Under the pieces are notes generated by a model. The model did not search any database. It was not told the origin of the DNA and was given only the letters and a program-made list of their open reading frames with translations. A stretch of 64,000 nucleotides of DNA from Gymnorhina tibicen (taxonomy: Eukaryota > Chordata > Aves > Passeriformes > Artamidae). The stretch is taken from assembly GCA_013399875.1 (NCBI GenBank), contig VXAZ01003899.1, positions 1,411,817 through 1,475,816 of the forward strand, read 5' to 3'. Of this stretch, positions 24,601 to 37,266 are shown piece by piece (the first letter of the stretch is position 1; each line of letters begins with the position of its first letter). The position numbers and the translations under genes were made by a program.

Positions 24601-26053
24601 CTGTTTATTTAGTTTGGCATTAAGTCCCTTTTATCATTCTCATAAAAATATTGTCAAGGACAAAGCAGTTTGCATGAACCCTTGTACATGTAATATATAT
24701 ATTTTAAATTATTTAGCTTCAGTTTTCAACTTCTGGTCAACTTTCAACTTCAATTTTCAATACTTTTTTTAAGTAGCCTGATAACATAGTCATGAACTAA
24801 AATAATAAAATGAAAAAAAGAGTAAAAGGAAAAGAAATAAATTTCTTAAGAGTAGCTTACAGATTGGGGTTATCTCTGCAATTTTGAATTGATGGTAACA
24901 TTTATATATTAGAAGATCTGCAAAGGAGAGATTCTACAACACACAAATGTCTCAATGCCTGGGGCATCTCCTCAAGAGAAAGGCCTGCAGTAACCTAAAT
25001 TGCAGCTGAATTTGTGGAAAGTGGAATAACCTTTAACTGAAAAGAGTGATTCTTAAACATAAAGTAGTTATATCTCATTTCCTATAAATATGTACAAGGA
25101 AGTCTATATACTTACAAAATATCTTGATGGAATCCTCAGTTTTCCAGGTGGGCTGGCTTAAATTTTGAAAGCAATTTAGAAATTTTAGCCTGAACAAGCA
25201 ATGTTTCTCCTCTGTTTTGCACAGGTGAAAAATCATAGATATGTGCCTCTCTTTAAGTCATTTATCCATCTGAAATGTTTTTTATAGTCAGTATAAAAAA
25301 CTTACATGAGGCTACTGGAAAATTTTCCAATAATCAAGACTACAGAATTAGGAAATGTCCCATTTAGAAATTGAGTTTTGAGTGATAAGAATGAAATACA
25401 AACTGGTCCATACTGTCATGCCTCCATTTAGACTGCACTAATGTTAGTTCTGATGCAGCGCAAGTGCATCACCAGACAGATGGGTCAGATCAGGGCTTCA
25501 AATATATGTGACTTAAAAATTGTAATTCAACATGAAATTGTGACATATCAGTTAATTAGATTTTTTTAAATGAAGAATCAGAATGCTTTTATAAGTTATT
25601 TCTTTATGCAGAGAGATTTGTCCATAGTTCCTAAGAATTCCAGAAATTAGATAAGTCTAAGGATAAGTCTATTTATCTATGTAGAACCAGGCTAATCCTC
25701 ACTTTGCTAAATAACATCATTTATCAGAGGGACCAAAAGAAGATTTTCTTATCATTCCCACTAAGAATTTAACTAGGAGAAGTGTCATATCATGAAAAAC
25801 ACCCAAAATTGCTACTAAAACACGAGATTACAAACGCTGTGCTCAAGCTCCACCAAAGCTCTGTGACTCCCATGAGAGCCTGGTACAATAACAGCAGACA
25901 AAGTACCAACAATGGAAAAGTATTCGGGGCAGCAGAGTTTTGCTCCAGATCAGGGTGTTTGTAACAAAACCAGTAACACAGGAGGTGCCCAAAACAGACT
26001 CAATGGGCAACTAGGCACAAAATTTGTAGTGCAACAGGTAAAACAAAAATATT

Positions 26054-26055
<2 letters not shown>
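21636..26055 (-). other. TENM2: TENM2 upstream intron, block between CR1 and microsatellite
   Basis: Intron sequence with one perfect 10-bp hairpin (22684-22709). A somewhat GC-richer stretch at 23660-24070 carries ORFs of up to 134 codons without known domains. No transposon or exon could be named. Confidence 0.55.
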
Positions 26056-26113
<58 letters not shown>

Positions 26114-26114
26114 A
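26056..26114. repeat. (AAAT)n microsatellite
   Basis: An uninterrupted AAAT array of 59 bases, nearly 15 units. Its purity suggests it is currently length-variable. Confidence 0.97.
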
Positions 26115-29100
26115 CCCCACAACAAATAAAGGTCAGAGTATGACGCACACATTTCACAGCAGTGAACTGACAAGATTACAAGACTTTCTTTTTCCCTGTT
26201 TCATTCACTTCATTAACATTTTGGGGGTTTCAGCTACTTGATTTTGACCCATTTTTGTGCCTGAGGTTTTATAAGCTTCTTAATTTTGACTGCTCCCCAA
26301 ACCCATCTGCACTTCTAGAAACTGTTCTCCTTTTTTCTCTTGGTTTCACAAACTCTAGGTGGAGTGCATTTGCAATGATCTACAATTCTCCTTATAAATG
26401 AATCCAGCATGGGGCAATAGCAGAGATTTTCAAAATTCATCTATTCCTCATGTGCATTTCCAAAATTACTGAAAATTAATGAGTTTCTACTTTGTGCATT
26501 TATATGCAGCTCTTTGAAGTAATCATTACTAGCCAAGAAAAGTCAACTGAAGAAATGGATTGCTGAAATAAAAATAACAAATACCCTGTACCTACAGTAC
26601 TTTTCAACACTTGTAACTGCAGTCCTGGATCCAAAATGCACTAAAACAGAGTAAATTACATATCCAATGAGTAATGCTGACCAAAATGATGAATTTCTAA
26701 GTACGCTGAACATGCCTTAAAAAGTGGAGTCTAAGGACTTTTCTTCTCTGGAAGGTAAATTTTTTTTCCTATCAAGACTCAATTCCCTTTTGTCCCAAAA
26801 TAAATAAGATTTTACACACAACTGAGTTTATCTGCCTCAAATTGATTAAAACATTAAAATCAATCTAAAAAAAAAGTATAGTTAACCAATTTTTGATTAT
26901 TACTGCAAGTCTTGTAGGAACACAGATGTGCTGAATATGAAATTCGCTGCTTGAAAGGTGTTAGGCATTACTAGAATGCTTTCAAAACATGTGCAGGCAC
27001 TTACAGAAAGTGTTCAGGAGCTTTACCCAGTTTGAAAAGAAGTGCTTTTCAACAGCATTAGTTTTATAGTTAGTCTTTTTAGGCAAATTTCAAAGAATGT
27101 ATAGTTCACATAATTTAAACTGAATTCACCTATAATTCAGTATTTGACAGAGCTAATGCTTAATTGTTTCTAAGGAGTCTGCAAACAAAAATATTTCTTC
27201 TTTTATTCCCCACACATTTCACTAAAATTATATTTTGCTTTGTTTTCACATTGAGGATTGAATTTGACACTTTAACAGAGAAAAGCAGCTTGTGCTGCTT
27301 CCTGTGCTTCTAATTATTGTACTCACAATTTTCTTTGTTTTATATCAGAAAGAATTTAATGAGACCTAAATTCTGAAATACAGCACTACTGCTGTAGAAG
27401 AGGCTTTCTTCCAACACATTCTGGTTCACCATCCGAGCAACTCAAAGAATTTCTGACCAATGAGTTAACCCTAGCAGCATGCAGGTTTGAATCCAGATGT
27501 GGACACAACTGCATGTTCTCCAAAGCCCACCACGGGCACAGCTGTTTATTGTTTCCCGCTCAAGTGTTTTAAATCCTACCTTCTCTTATATCAGATACCA
27601 GAAGCTATTTTCTGTTTACCAGTGCAAGGTTAATAAACACTTTTCAAATAATGTCATAATCTACTGTGTAGATCCTCAGAACCAGTTTTATCTTCTTCAC
27701 ACAAAGATAATGATGATTATCTCTGCAGCTCCCATAAATCACTTCACCTGAGTTGATGGAGATATGTTGATTTGCATCAGCTGGGGATTCTGCCAGTTTC
27801 TGCCCCAACCAGGGGTAGAATCATGATTTTCAAAGCTCTTTTTCAGTGAAAACACAACGCTGCATACCGGTAAAAGTCTCCTGGTTTTGTCAAAAATTTG
27901 TTTGCATTAAAATTTAAATACACTACTTAAAATTTCAGTCAACTCATCAGAGTACACATTACAAATCAGTTGATTCTAAATTTCTGAGCAAAAGTGAATA
28001 ATAAAATCCCCACGTCCCTGAACACGTATGCCACCATCCCTCAATAGCTGTGACTCTGTGCTTTTTATCTCTAAAGCTGTATGTCCTTTTAAAAGACCAT
28101 TATGAAGGATTGTCAGCAATTCTACTGGCACATAGATGATGAAGTAGAAATGAAAAATAAGATACAAGATTTGGACCCAGAACTTGCAGTGCTTCATCAC
28201 AAAACTTGAAATTAGTTGCTGTAAGGTACTTCCAAGGAGACAAGGACCAACACCCTGGCAAGTTGGTGAATATTTGCATGCAAACATCAGCTTAGCTTCC
28301 ATTTGAATCCAAATGGTTTTGCTCCTCATTTCCCCTTAGCATATGACATATACTAACATTCAAATGAAGAACACTATTTTTTTCCTTTATGAACATAAGA
28401 AAATGGGAGAATAAATTCTGCAGACAGGGAAGACAGAATGGGAAAATATATAGTAATTTATAATGGACTAATCAAACAGCATGTGTCATGTTTTTATAAC
28501 CTCCCATAGACCTCCAAAGGCAATTATAGCAGAGGAGTTTTCAGAGTTACACCTGACTGAGATGGAAAGGTCTGTGTACATCAAATATTAAAAACAAAAT
28601 CACTATAAATAACCTCTAACTGAAGCACAGCCCCAGTGACAACTAACATTCTTTTTTTCTTTTTCTCTCATTTTTGCCCCTTGACACTGCAGTGTGAAGA
28701 CTGTAAAAGAAAAGATGGAATATATATCTACAGAATGACCTAAAATTTTCCAGTTCTCGTGATTTTCCAGTACCAGTGAGGGAAATGTACAGCCATGTGT
28801 GTGGCCATTATCTTCACAGTCCAGTTTCTTTACTGCATCAACAAATATAATTGAGCAGAAAACAGAGCAGTGTTAGCTTCAGTACAATCCTGCTACATAA
28901 TTTGTAATAAGATATTTGATTTTTAATACTATAAAAAGAAGACTATTCTATATCTTTCCTAAAATATTTGTAAATGACATCACAGATTAAGAGGTGGCCC
29001 TAACTATCTGAGCACCACTTGATACTTGCTTTATGTTAATAGACACTCTCTTGAGTAGCTGTGCTTGAATATGTTATAAAGAATAAAAGGAAACACCGTT

Positions 29101-32100
29101 TAGCAGTGTTTTTAAAACCGTGAGCAATTTCCATAATTTGTGACAGTTGGCAGATTTTGATAGTATCTCACATTGATTTTTATGTTTCCAGATGACAATC
29201 ATTACACTATTATCTGCAGTTTGAGTAGTGGAAGCTAACCTCCTAATTAGGATGAAAAACTGCTCCAGTTGCAAACCCAGTAAGTCACAACAAGTCAATA
29301 ATTTTAATAAGAATTAATTTTTAAAACTCTACAAGGTTGTATTGGAAGTTATTCTGGCATGTCTATTGATTAACACTTGGTATTACATCCTATAAAGGAC
29401 TCATTAAATACAACATCAATCTAAATGCAATATTTTGGTATTTCTTAGAATTTTTTTTTTTTATATTTTACTTACTATAAAGTGTAAGAAAATAGAACAA
29501 AGCACTAACAGATTATTCAGGTAAAGTAGCTTTTTGATTGGTGTGCTGGCTTCACACTGCACTTGAGAGCAATATGAAGGATTAATTCACTCTGTGCTAT
29601 ACTCAAACTAAAAGGATATATGACTGAGAGCTGGCATTTCCCTTATTTGTCAGCATCAAATGTCCTGAAAAATCTCACAAATTTCCAAATATAAAATATC
29701 TAGTTGCTGCCACGTACAGAATCAGTCATGTCTTGATTACTGTGGCCCCTCTTTATTATGATCCCACAGATATTCTTCCTTTTAGGAGTATGTAAATCTG
29801 GGATATGTGCACTAATGCCATGAAGAGATTTCTTCATTTTCCAGTTTATGCTTGAATTTGAAAGAACAGCAACAATACCAAAAGCAAAATTTGATTTTTG
29901 AGAGCTGCTGAATAGTAACATTTATTAACATGGCATCTACCTAGACAAACTTGGAAACCATTAATATTAGCTATAATATAATTATATCTATTTAACAAAA
30001 AAGCTTTTACTAGTCCTGTTTCCATTTGTCTGAATTAAAAAGCTTTTAATGTTAATATCAGAGGTTTACCATGTAAGAACTGCCTCTTGTTAGCATAGAC
30101 ATTTATACTCCGATAACAAGGTTGGTCGGAAAAATGAATTTCAGTGAAAGCCCGAGAGTGATGCTGCTGTAACTCGCTGACGCTGCTCAGAGCTGTGAGC
30201 TGATGCTAGGTGGCACTCCTGTGTAATTAAACACCAACCACTTCCCTGCATCCCATTCACTCCGGGCTTTTTTCAAAACAACCAACTCGAACATTTTGAA
30301 TAATAATTTAAACAACAAACACATCTCTTTTTTCCCTTTACTTTCACCTCGTCAGAATTTCACTCCTTATACACAAAAGGTCTCAAAATTAAATTTCCTA
30401 TTCATAAACCTGTGTTCTAGCACAGCGGTGTTATGTGAAACAGCTCACAGAACAGGAGGGAGACTGCAGTATTACACCCCATACTCTGGTATTGCACAAT
30501 TTCTAACTTCTCTCTAGGTTCTGACCTCGCTTTTCTCTGCATCTCGGAAACAGAATTACCTCGCGTTTGAGGTATGTACTTCCAAAGCCTGTTTTAGTCT
30601 CCAGATGGATTTGATTGAAGAGCTCAGTTTAATTATGTGATCCCTTTACATGCTACTGCTTTTAACAAATTACATGTTCACCATGGAGCAGTTACAATTA
30701 TTTGTAGCTACCACAGATAAAATATGGTTACACCTATTTTCCTAGACAGAATTTTGGGAACGTGTCTCACCTTGTACAATGTTTATTTCTAGAAGGAACA
30801 CTTGTTTGGTTCCCACAGTCACTTGAATTACAATTCCAAAAGGTTTGCCAAGTAAGGCAAGTCAGCCTCCTGTGAAAGCACCACTGACACAGTGCTGGCA
30901 GGGAAAGATTCAGCACAGTGATGACTACAATAAATATAAGAACAAACCATGTCAGTTATAGTTAGCTTATTCCATAGCGAGAACTACTTATATATTATAC
31001 AGTGTATGTAAATAATACAGTGAGGTTTCTTTCTCATTTAAACATGAACCCAAACGGGAAGGCAGAAGAGATCGTACTGTAATATTAATACAAGAACAAC
31101 ATAGTTTTTTTTTTACTGTGAAACAGACATTTAAGGACCAAGAATCACTGATTAGGTATGAAGAGGTATCAGATCTCTCTTACCAGATTTTACTAACGAT
31201 GCACATACATTTACTGTATTCATTACAGAGCACCGGCTGAGATGTAGAGTCCCAACTCAATAAAAAAGCAGAGCAGTCGATTAAGAGGCCTCAAAATCAC
31301 AGCACAGAGACTTGTACATGAAAGTAGGAACATGTGGCTGTCCCTCACTATAATGAATAAACTTGTCCAAAACTTCTTGAGTCGGGTTGCAAACACATCT
31401 GATGTCAGTGGGGGCCCTCAAAAACAGTTTTTGTATCTAACTGACTAGCCTTCCTTTCTAGGAGGTTGATTAGATGTTCTAGGATGCGTATCACATGCTC
31501 CTTTTTTCCAGGTAGTAGAGACATCACTCCACATTTTAATATTCAAGCATTCTATTTATTCTGGGCATTTCTAGTGCAGAATGTGGACACTGGTGTCCAG
31601 CCGTATCTACAGAATCCTCAACAAAGACAGAGTCTGAGTGTTTCCAATACACACATTGGTTGCTCCTAATTCTACAACACAGTGGGAAGAAACCAATTGT
31701 GTCACCACAGCACGGGAAGAACTACTTACCCTGACACTGCTTACCCATAACAACAATTTAATCTGCAGAAGTGTTAAAAAATAGGGTGATTCTATTTTAG
31801 TGTATCATATTAACATTTGCACACAAGAGTGCTAATTTCTGAAACTCTGGTTTGTCACTCAGTAACATGACTGCCTGAATTCTTCTAAGGCACATGAGGT
31901 AAGTTATTCAGGAACAACAAAAAGAGGTTTCTAAACAATGCACATCTGCTGTAGAGCTGAGTCAGTCCTGTAATGCCTGGTGTTGTGCCACCCTGCTGAA
32001 TGAAGGCTTGAGGAACTCAACTGCAGCTGGGAGCATTTTTCTCAAAAAATTCATTTCCTCTCACTACTCAAATAGTAGTTGTGGCCCCTGTGGCCCTGCA

Positions 32101-33785
32101 AAGACCAAGGCTCTGCATTTCAATCCAGCATCTCAATCCAAATCATCAGAAACAAAACTCGGCTAAGGAACACTGGAGTTCCTAAATCCTGTGTAAGAGA
32201 TCCTATGCAATACCACTTCCTTCTCTTTTAACAGCTTTTCTAGATCCTTCCCACTGAATCATAATCACTTATTCATTTTTTAGTAAAAGGTTAAAGCCTT
32301 CCTGGAAATGACAGCAAGCCAATGTAGTGTGGTTTTTTTTCCACAATGCAACAGTTTATAATTGACTGCTTATGTAGTAATTGCTCTATTTATAGAGATT
32401 ATTTGCAAGAGAAAAGTGATTGACATCACCTGGTATTAATGATAGAGGGTTTATTTCACGTTTATGACATAAAGTTTCTACATAAATTATTTTCCCTTCC
32501 TAAGATGCTCATGTTTCACATGAGTCTTGGGAATATATGTATGAAATTACATGCCAGCTTTATCTTTTGTACATTACCTAACAAATACTACTATTCTTTC
32601 AAAATTATTTTTACAGACTTTCTGTAACAGCATAAGAAAGACTCTTCCTAGTCACTTAGCGCAGCAACACTTAAGTTGTTCGGATCTCTGCCTTTTGAGC
32701 ACCCATAATGGCAGTGCTGCCTTTCCTGTAAGTATTCCAGTACAGTATGGATTATACACCTTTTAATTTTGATGGACGAAAGCTCTGATGTGCAATCAAG
32801 CAATAGCATTTGTATATGACAGAAAGTAAGACAATTGGCAAAGAAATGAGGGATGGAGAAAAGATCTGAGAAGATCCAAGAAGATCCTCCTTCTTTAAGT
32901 TTTGGCTCTCCAGTGGAAGAGGAAAAAGGTAGCAGGAAAAAAAAAGAGTAAAAAACCCTATTCAAGTATTATAGCCTTATATTCTCCAGCAAGATGGGTT
33001 TGAACAACAGGAAAAGTAAAGTGACAACACTGATCAAAAAGAATTTCAGATTGTAACTAACAATTACATTTACCTCTCATATAATTTCATTGAAGTTAAG
33101 TGAGAATAAACAGTCATTGTGTAAGAAAAAAACTATTCACAGAAGGCTTATAAAATTGCAGTGTAATTCATCTATTCATTAGAAGGATAATAAAGACCAT
33201 GGCCTTTGAATTATAATGAACTTATATTTCTTTCCATGCTTTTGTTCTGGAACTGTAGCTTATTGGCATTTTAAATGCAACACAAAGGCACATATTGTAG
33301 AAATGACTGAAAATATTTTCTGTCCTTCATTCATTTGCTGAATTACTTTTTAAGACATGAGAGTTGGAATATGATTACACTTAATCCCTGGCAACACCTT
33401 CTTCCTAGAGCCCAAACCAAAAAATGGAAGAAAATACTCTGCTTTTATACAACACAGTTGTTCTTCCACACCAAAATGGCACTTAGGTTATTGCTAAATA
33501 AATTATCAAAATAAAAACCAAAGACAGAGATTTGCACTTGTGTGACACTGTCTTCTTAATGCCATTACAAACCACAAAACTTTCCATTTTGGGAGGTTAT
33601 ACTAGGATGCTACAGGAGGGATTGATGACTTGTAGGAAGCTTAACAACTTAATTCAAGGCTTAGTTCATATTTCACAAGATACTCAGGAAGTACTAACAC
33701 CTCTGTTGCTCACAGCAAGCCTTTGAAATTTATCAAGGAGATAGCCTAAGCGTTAAAGAAAACATGCCTTTGCCCCTTATGAGAG
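26115..33785 (-). other. TENM2: TENM2 upstream intron, central block
   Basis: AT-rich intron sequence without recognisable exons or transposons. The only clear compositional departure is a patch with several retained CpGs at about 30110-30570, listed separately. Open frames are at most 117 codons (27976-28329, minus) and look like chance. Confidence 0.55.
30110..30570. other. CpG-retaining patch, possible regulatory element
   Basis: About a dozen CpG dinucleotides are scattered through 460 bases (for example in GGTCGG, CCCGAG, CTCGCTGACGC, CTCCGGG, CTCGGAA, CCTCGCG), whereas neighbouring kilobases have very few. The minus strand also has a TATAAAT at 30107-30101. This could be an enhancer or minor promoter kept unmethylated, or simply a younger insertion. 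No splice-compatible exon could be defined. Confidence 0.3.
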
Positions 33786-34215
33786 TTTATTTAGTTTCAG
33801 CAGGGCTTTAGCACAGAATTTTGCTTCCCCTCTCCACCCCCATCCCTTGGCTCACATAGATGATGTCAGCCCAGCAGCAATAATGGTCATTTCGAATGAC
33901 CTTTCTCGAGACAGGTCCCCTCTCTGCTGCCCCAACTGAGGCCCTGGAAATGCAGAGTGGGTACAAAGAGACAGAGAGTCGGAGGGAGCAGGAAAACACT
34001 TCCCGTAGAGCTGCCACCTTCTCCTCATTTCAAATGTAAGAACTGAACTCCCAGCTTTGCAGCAGCTGGAGCAGCTGTCCTTCCTCTTCCTGCTCCAGAC
34101 AACAACCAGGACCTAGAGGGACCCTCCAGATATCCCCTAAACTGGCACCTGCACTCCAGCCCATCACCTGCCTTCCTGCCATGCCAGACAGCCTCACACC
34201 AGCTCTGCCACACAG
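33786..34215 (-). repeat. GC-rich block, possible unclassified old LTR
   Basis: A sharply bounded GC-richer stretch within AT-rich intron. On the minus strand it runs from TGTGTGGCAGAGCTGG (around 34213) to CTAAATAAACTCTCATAAG with AATAAA at 33791-33786. The order of a GC-rich body followed by a poly(A) signal near the edge recalls an LTR, but no terminal duplication is evident and I cannot match it to a family. Confidence 0.25.
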
Positions 34216-35593
34216 AAATTCAAGGGTTGGATGAGCGGAGAATTCTGACAGGGTTTATTACAAATGTGTATCTTAGACAGGACTGTGTTTGTGGGCCTTT
34301 CCTTGAAGCCAGCTTATAAGCATTTCCACACATTGGTTCTTATTTACACACAGACATACTCAATCCTAATGTACCAATTAAACTCCTCAGGATTTTTTTT
34401 GTGGTTTTAAACATACTGTTAGCATTTTTCAAGATACACCATAACATTAAAACCCTCTAGTTAGTTGAAATCTATTTTCAAAAAACTAAGAAAAATTACT
34501 AGGTCTAAAGCAAAACATCTAAAAATGTTCTTTAAAAAATTAAATATACTTCATGACTCTAAGCCAACTATTAGTTCCATAAAATTAAAAGCAGACAAAA
34601 GAATTGTTAAATCAAGTTTGTGAGTATTGGCAAGCCATGGGGGAAAACCTTTGCCTTCATCTCTTTCTACACATTTTTTCTATTTTTTTTTCGAGAGGCA
34701 ATTTTCATCCATTACTCTGCATGGAACCAACATCCATTATACAAAGACAGTATCTTAATCAAAATGACTTCTTATACAAGTCTATTTAATAAAAATTCAT
34801 TGTTTTAATCTAGTAAGTGTAATATTAATGAAAACTAAATTATGTCTCTTTATTAGTCAGTTACTGATGCTTCTCTGCAGCTTATAAAACTAGTTCTCTT
34901 AAAGCTGAATATATTTTAAAGCACCATAAAAAACTAAGTGGCACTTGCTAATGGAACAAAAACCGGTTAGGCCAATACCATGGATTGGCACTACTGCAAT
35001 GTGACCAACACACCACCAACCACATTTTCTTACACAAAAATGACTCTCACACAACTAGGAGGTTTAACAGATTTAACAATAGCTTAAGAGGTTTCACAAT
35101 AATATTATTGTTTAATAAAAATCCATTTAACTTGGAGTAGGTAAGCAACTTGTAGTTGTATGTTGGAAGGATAGGCTTTACCTCAAAGAGCTTTAGAAAA
35201 AATTCTCTGCAGCATACACTCATCTCTTGAAAATTAAAGTTTTTAATAAATAAAGAGCTGAATGCTTGCAGCTGTTAAAAAAGACTGGAAATGCAGTCCA
35301 AATTTTCCATAGATCAGTGGAAAACTTCACCTGCAATGACACCCACTGGAAAAAAAATTTTAAAATCTCTGTGAGACCTCTAAGCTTCTCCCCTCACGGA
35401 GACTTCTCATTCAGACAAACACCCTCAGGCAGTAGTAGAGACATGATTTCTTTAATCTCCATTTGAACTCTGTTCTTCAGATGAAACCAATTTCTTGGAC
35501 TTCTTCCAGAACACAATCCTACAGATCTCCTAACGCTTCTCAGAATCTCAGCCCCACTACTTGCAAATGCATTGAAGCAACAGACCAAACTCT
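34216..35593 (-). other. TENM2: TENM2 upstream intron, short block
   Basis: AT-rich sequence between the GC-rich block and the 260-bp repeat. Nothing identifiable was seen. Confidence 0.5.
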
Positions 35594-35854
35594 AATTTGC
35601 ACCTTTAAGAGCCTCCCCATTGGAAGCCTGTGTCCAGCAGCGTGTCCAAGTAACTCAAAGCACATTTTCCCTAACAAATTCATTTATTCAAACAATCAAA
35701 ACCACAAGGGTCTGCCTTCATTCCCACCAATATATCCCAGAAATCTTCTGAAGTTACTGCCTCAGAAACACGCTACATAGGCCTGTTCTCAGTCTGCCTG
35801 CCCTCCTAACTAGGCCATGCTCCCCATTTAGGGAAAAGTTAGTTGCTGCTTAAC
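35594..35854 (+). repeat. Unclassified ~260-bp repeat, copy 1 (complete unit)
   Basis: This 261-base stretch opens with AATTTGCACCTTTAAGAGC and ends with GTTGCTGCTTAAC. Its second half recurs at 36424-36554 and its first half at 36556-36762, by eye at about nine identical bases in ten. The unit has no recognised family. Orientation is arbitrary. Confidence 0.8.
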
Positions 35855-36423
35855 ATTTATCTTTATCTCTTGCCCTCAACCTTTGTGTACAAAGTGTGTG
35901 GCACTGGGACACGGAGAAGAAAAGAAGAAACAACTAATTAGTGATCTAGTCGTGGCCCTAGATAGTCTCTTGAAACTATTTATCCTGAGACATTTTATCT
36001 CTGGACATTATTTAATTCATTAAGAGGCTGAAAAAATTAAAGCAATTTATTATAAAGCGAAGTCACTGAAACACACTTGATAAACATAGAAGTGCAGACC
36101 TCTCCCACATCTCTCAGAACAAGCAATGCAAATAAAGGCCAGAGTCACAAGACAAAAAGCAACGTCTGAGAAAAAGAGCAGTGTGCACATCTCAGGCCTG
36201 CAAACACCACCAGCACTTCTTCGGTGTTGATGCTCCCCACCCTTACAAGCAATGCTTTACCTGCTGGTGTAAGCTGGAGGTGGCGGAAGTCCCTTTTAAA
36301 CATGCTTTTTTATTGGGTCTTCTCATCCCTGTCATCTTTCCCCGCCACATCTCCTCATTGCCAAGGACAGTGGCTGAACTTGGAGAGTGGTGGTGAGATC
36401 TTTTGGGAGATGATGCTGTGGTA
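35855..36423. other. Spacer between copies of the 260-bp repeat
   Basis: About 570 bases with no visible similarity to the flanking unit. It may be an insertion into a former tandem array or original sequence between duplicated segments. A GC-richer part near 36180-36300 contains a few short ORFs without known domains. Confidence 0.5.
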
Positions 36424-36554
36424 CACCAATATCTCTCAGCAACCATCTAGAGTTACCGCCTCAGAAACACAGCACACAGGCTCGTTCGCAGCCTGCCTGC
36501 CCTCCTAAGCAGGCCATGCTCCCCATTTAGGGAAAAACTTGGTTGCTGCTTAAC
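36424..36554 (+). repeat. Unclassified ~260-bp repeat, copy 2 (second half)
   Basis: Matches 35735-35854, including GCCTGCCTGCCCTCCTAA, AGGCCATGCTCCCCATTTAG and the terminal GCTGCTTAAC. It is joined directly to the first half of the next copy, as expected for a head-to-tail array. Confidence 0.8.
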
Positions 36555-36555
36555 G

Positions 36556-36762
36556 AATTTTTGCACCTTTAAGAGCTTCCCAATTGGAAGCCTTTGTCCA
36601 GCAGTGTATCTAAGTAACTCAAAGCACATTTTTCCTAACAAATTTATTTATTTAAACAATCAAAACCACAAAGGTCTGCCTCCATTCCTACCAATACCTC
36701 TCAGAACCTATCTAAAGTAATCTGCCTCAGGAACACACCACATAGGCTTAGTTTTGGTCTGG
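36556..36762 (+). repeat. Unclassified ~260-bp repeat, copy 3 (first part)
   Basis: Matches 35594-35792, from TTTGCACCTTTAAGAGC through AGTAACTCAAAGCACATTTT and AAACAATCAAAACCACAA to ACCACATAGGC. Similarity fades after 36762. Confidence 0.8.
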
Positions 36763-37220
36763 TTATGCTAGGGTATGAACAGCATTTTAACACTTGTATT
36801 TGTTTAGAAGTCTTTCCTTCCCTAACTGCTTTATTTTTTTTCAGGTCTGGTACCACCTCCAATTGCCCATTACCTACAAAGCCTCCACTAGATTAGGGCA
36901 GCAATCTCAAACTTCTTATAGTTAGCTTTAGATTTCTTAAATTCGAAAGACTCAAATGAAGCCACACTCTTCTGGTGGTATCAAATGCAATAGGGAGAGG
37001 TGATTTTGATCCCTTTGACTGAACTCCAAGGGAGAGGAAAGGAGAATTTACTTTCCCTCTGCAGGGAACTGCTGTGCTTAATGGCTGACAGAAATGTCTC
37101 AGAGCTCCCTCCCTCGCTGTGCTACATTGTGGTAGGTAGCTGTGGTGGAGCTGTTGTCATCTAAGGACATAAGCAAGACAAGGAACAGTAATGGCTATGA
37201 TCAGCCCAAACTGCAAGTTT

Positions 37221-37266
37221 AATAAAACAAACAAACAAACCAACCAACCAACCCACCCTACCCAAC
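37221..37266. repeat. Compound (AAAC)n / (CAAC)n simple repeat
   Basis: AAAC units grade into CAAC and then CCAC/CTAC-like units over 46 bases, a typical degenerating microsatellite. Confidence 0.9.

Noticed and set aside
30061..30107. Possible minus-strand TATA box and donor-like ATG|GTAAAC
   Set aside because: A start site about 25 bases after the TATAAAT would leave an exon of only a few bases before the donor, so the two do not form a sensible first exon.
32396..32405. CTATTTATAG, a perfect MEF2-type site
   Set aside because: Several such degenerate 10-mers are expected by chance in 64 kb and nothing around it supports an enhancer.
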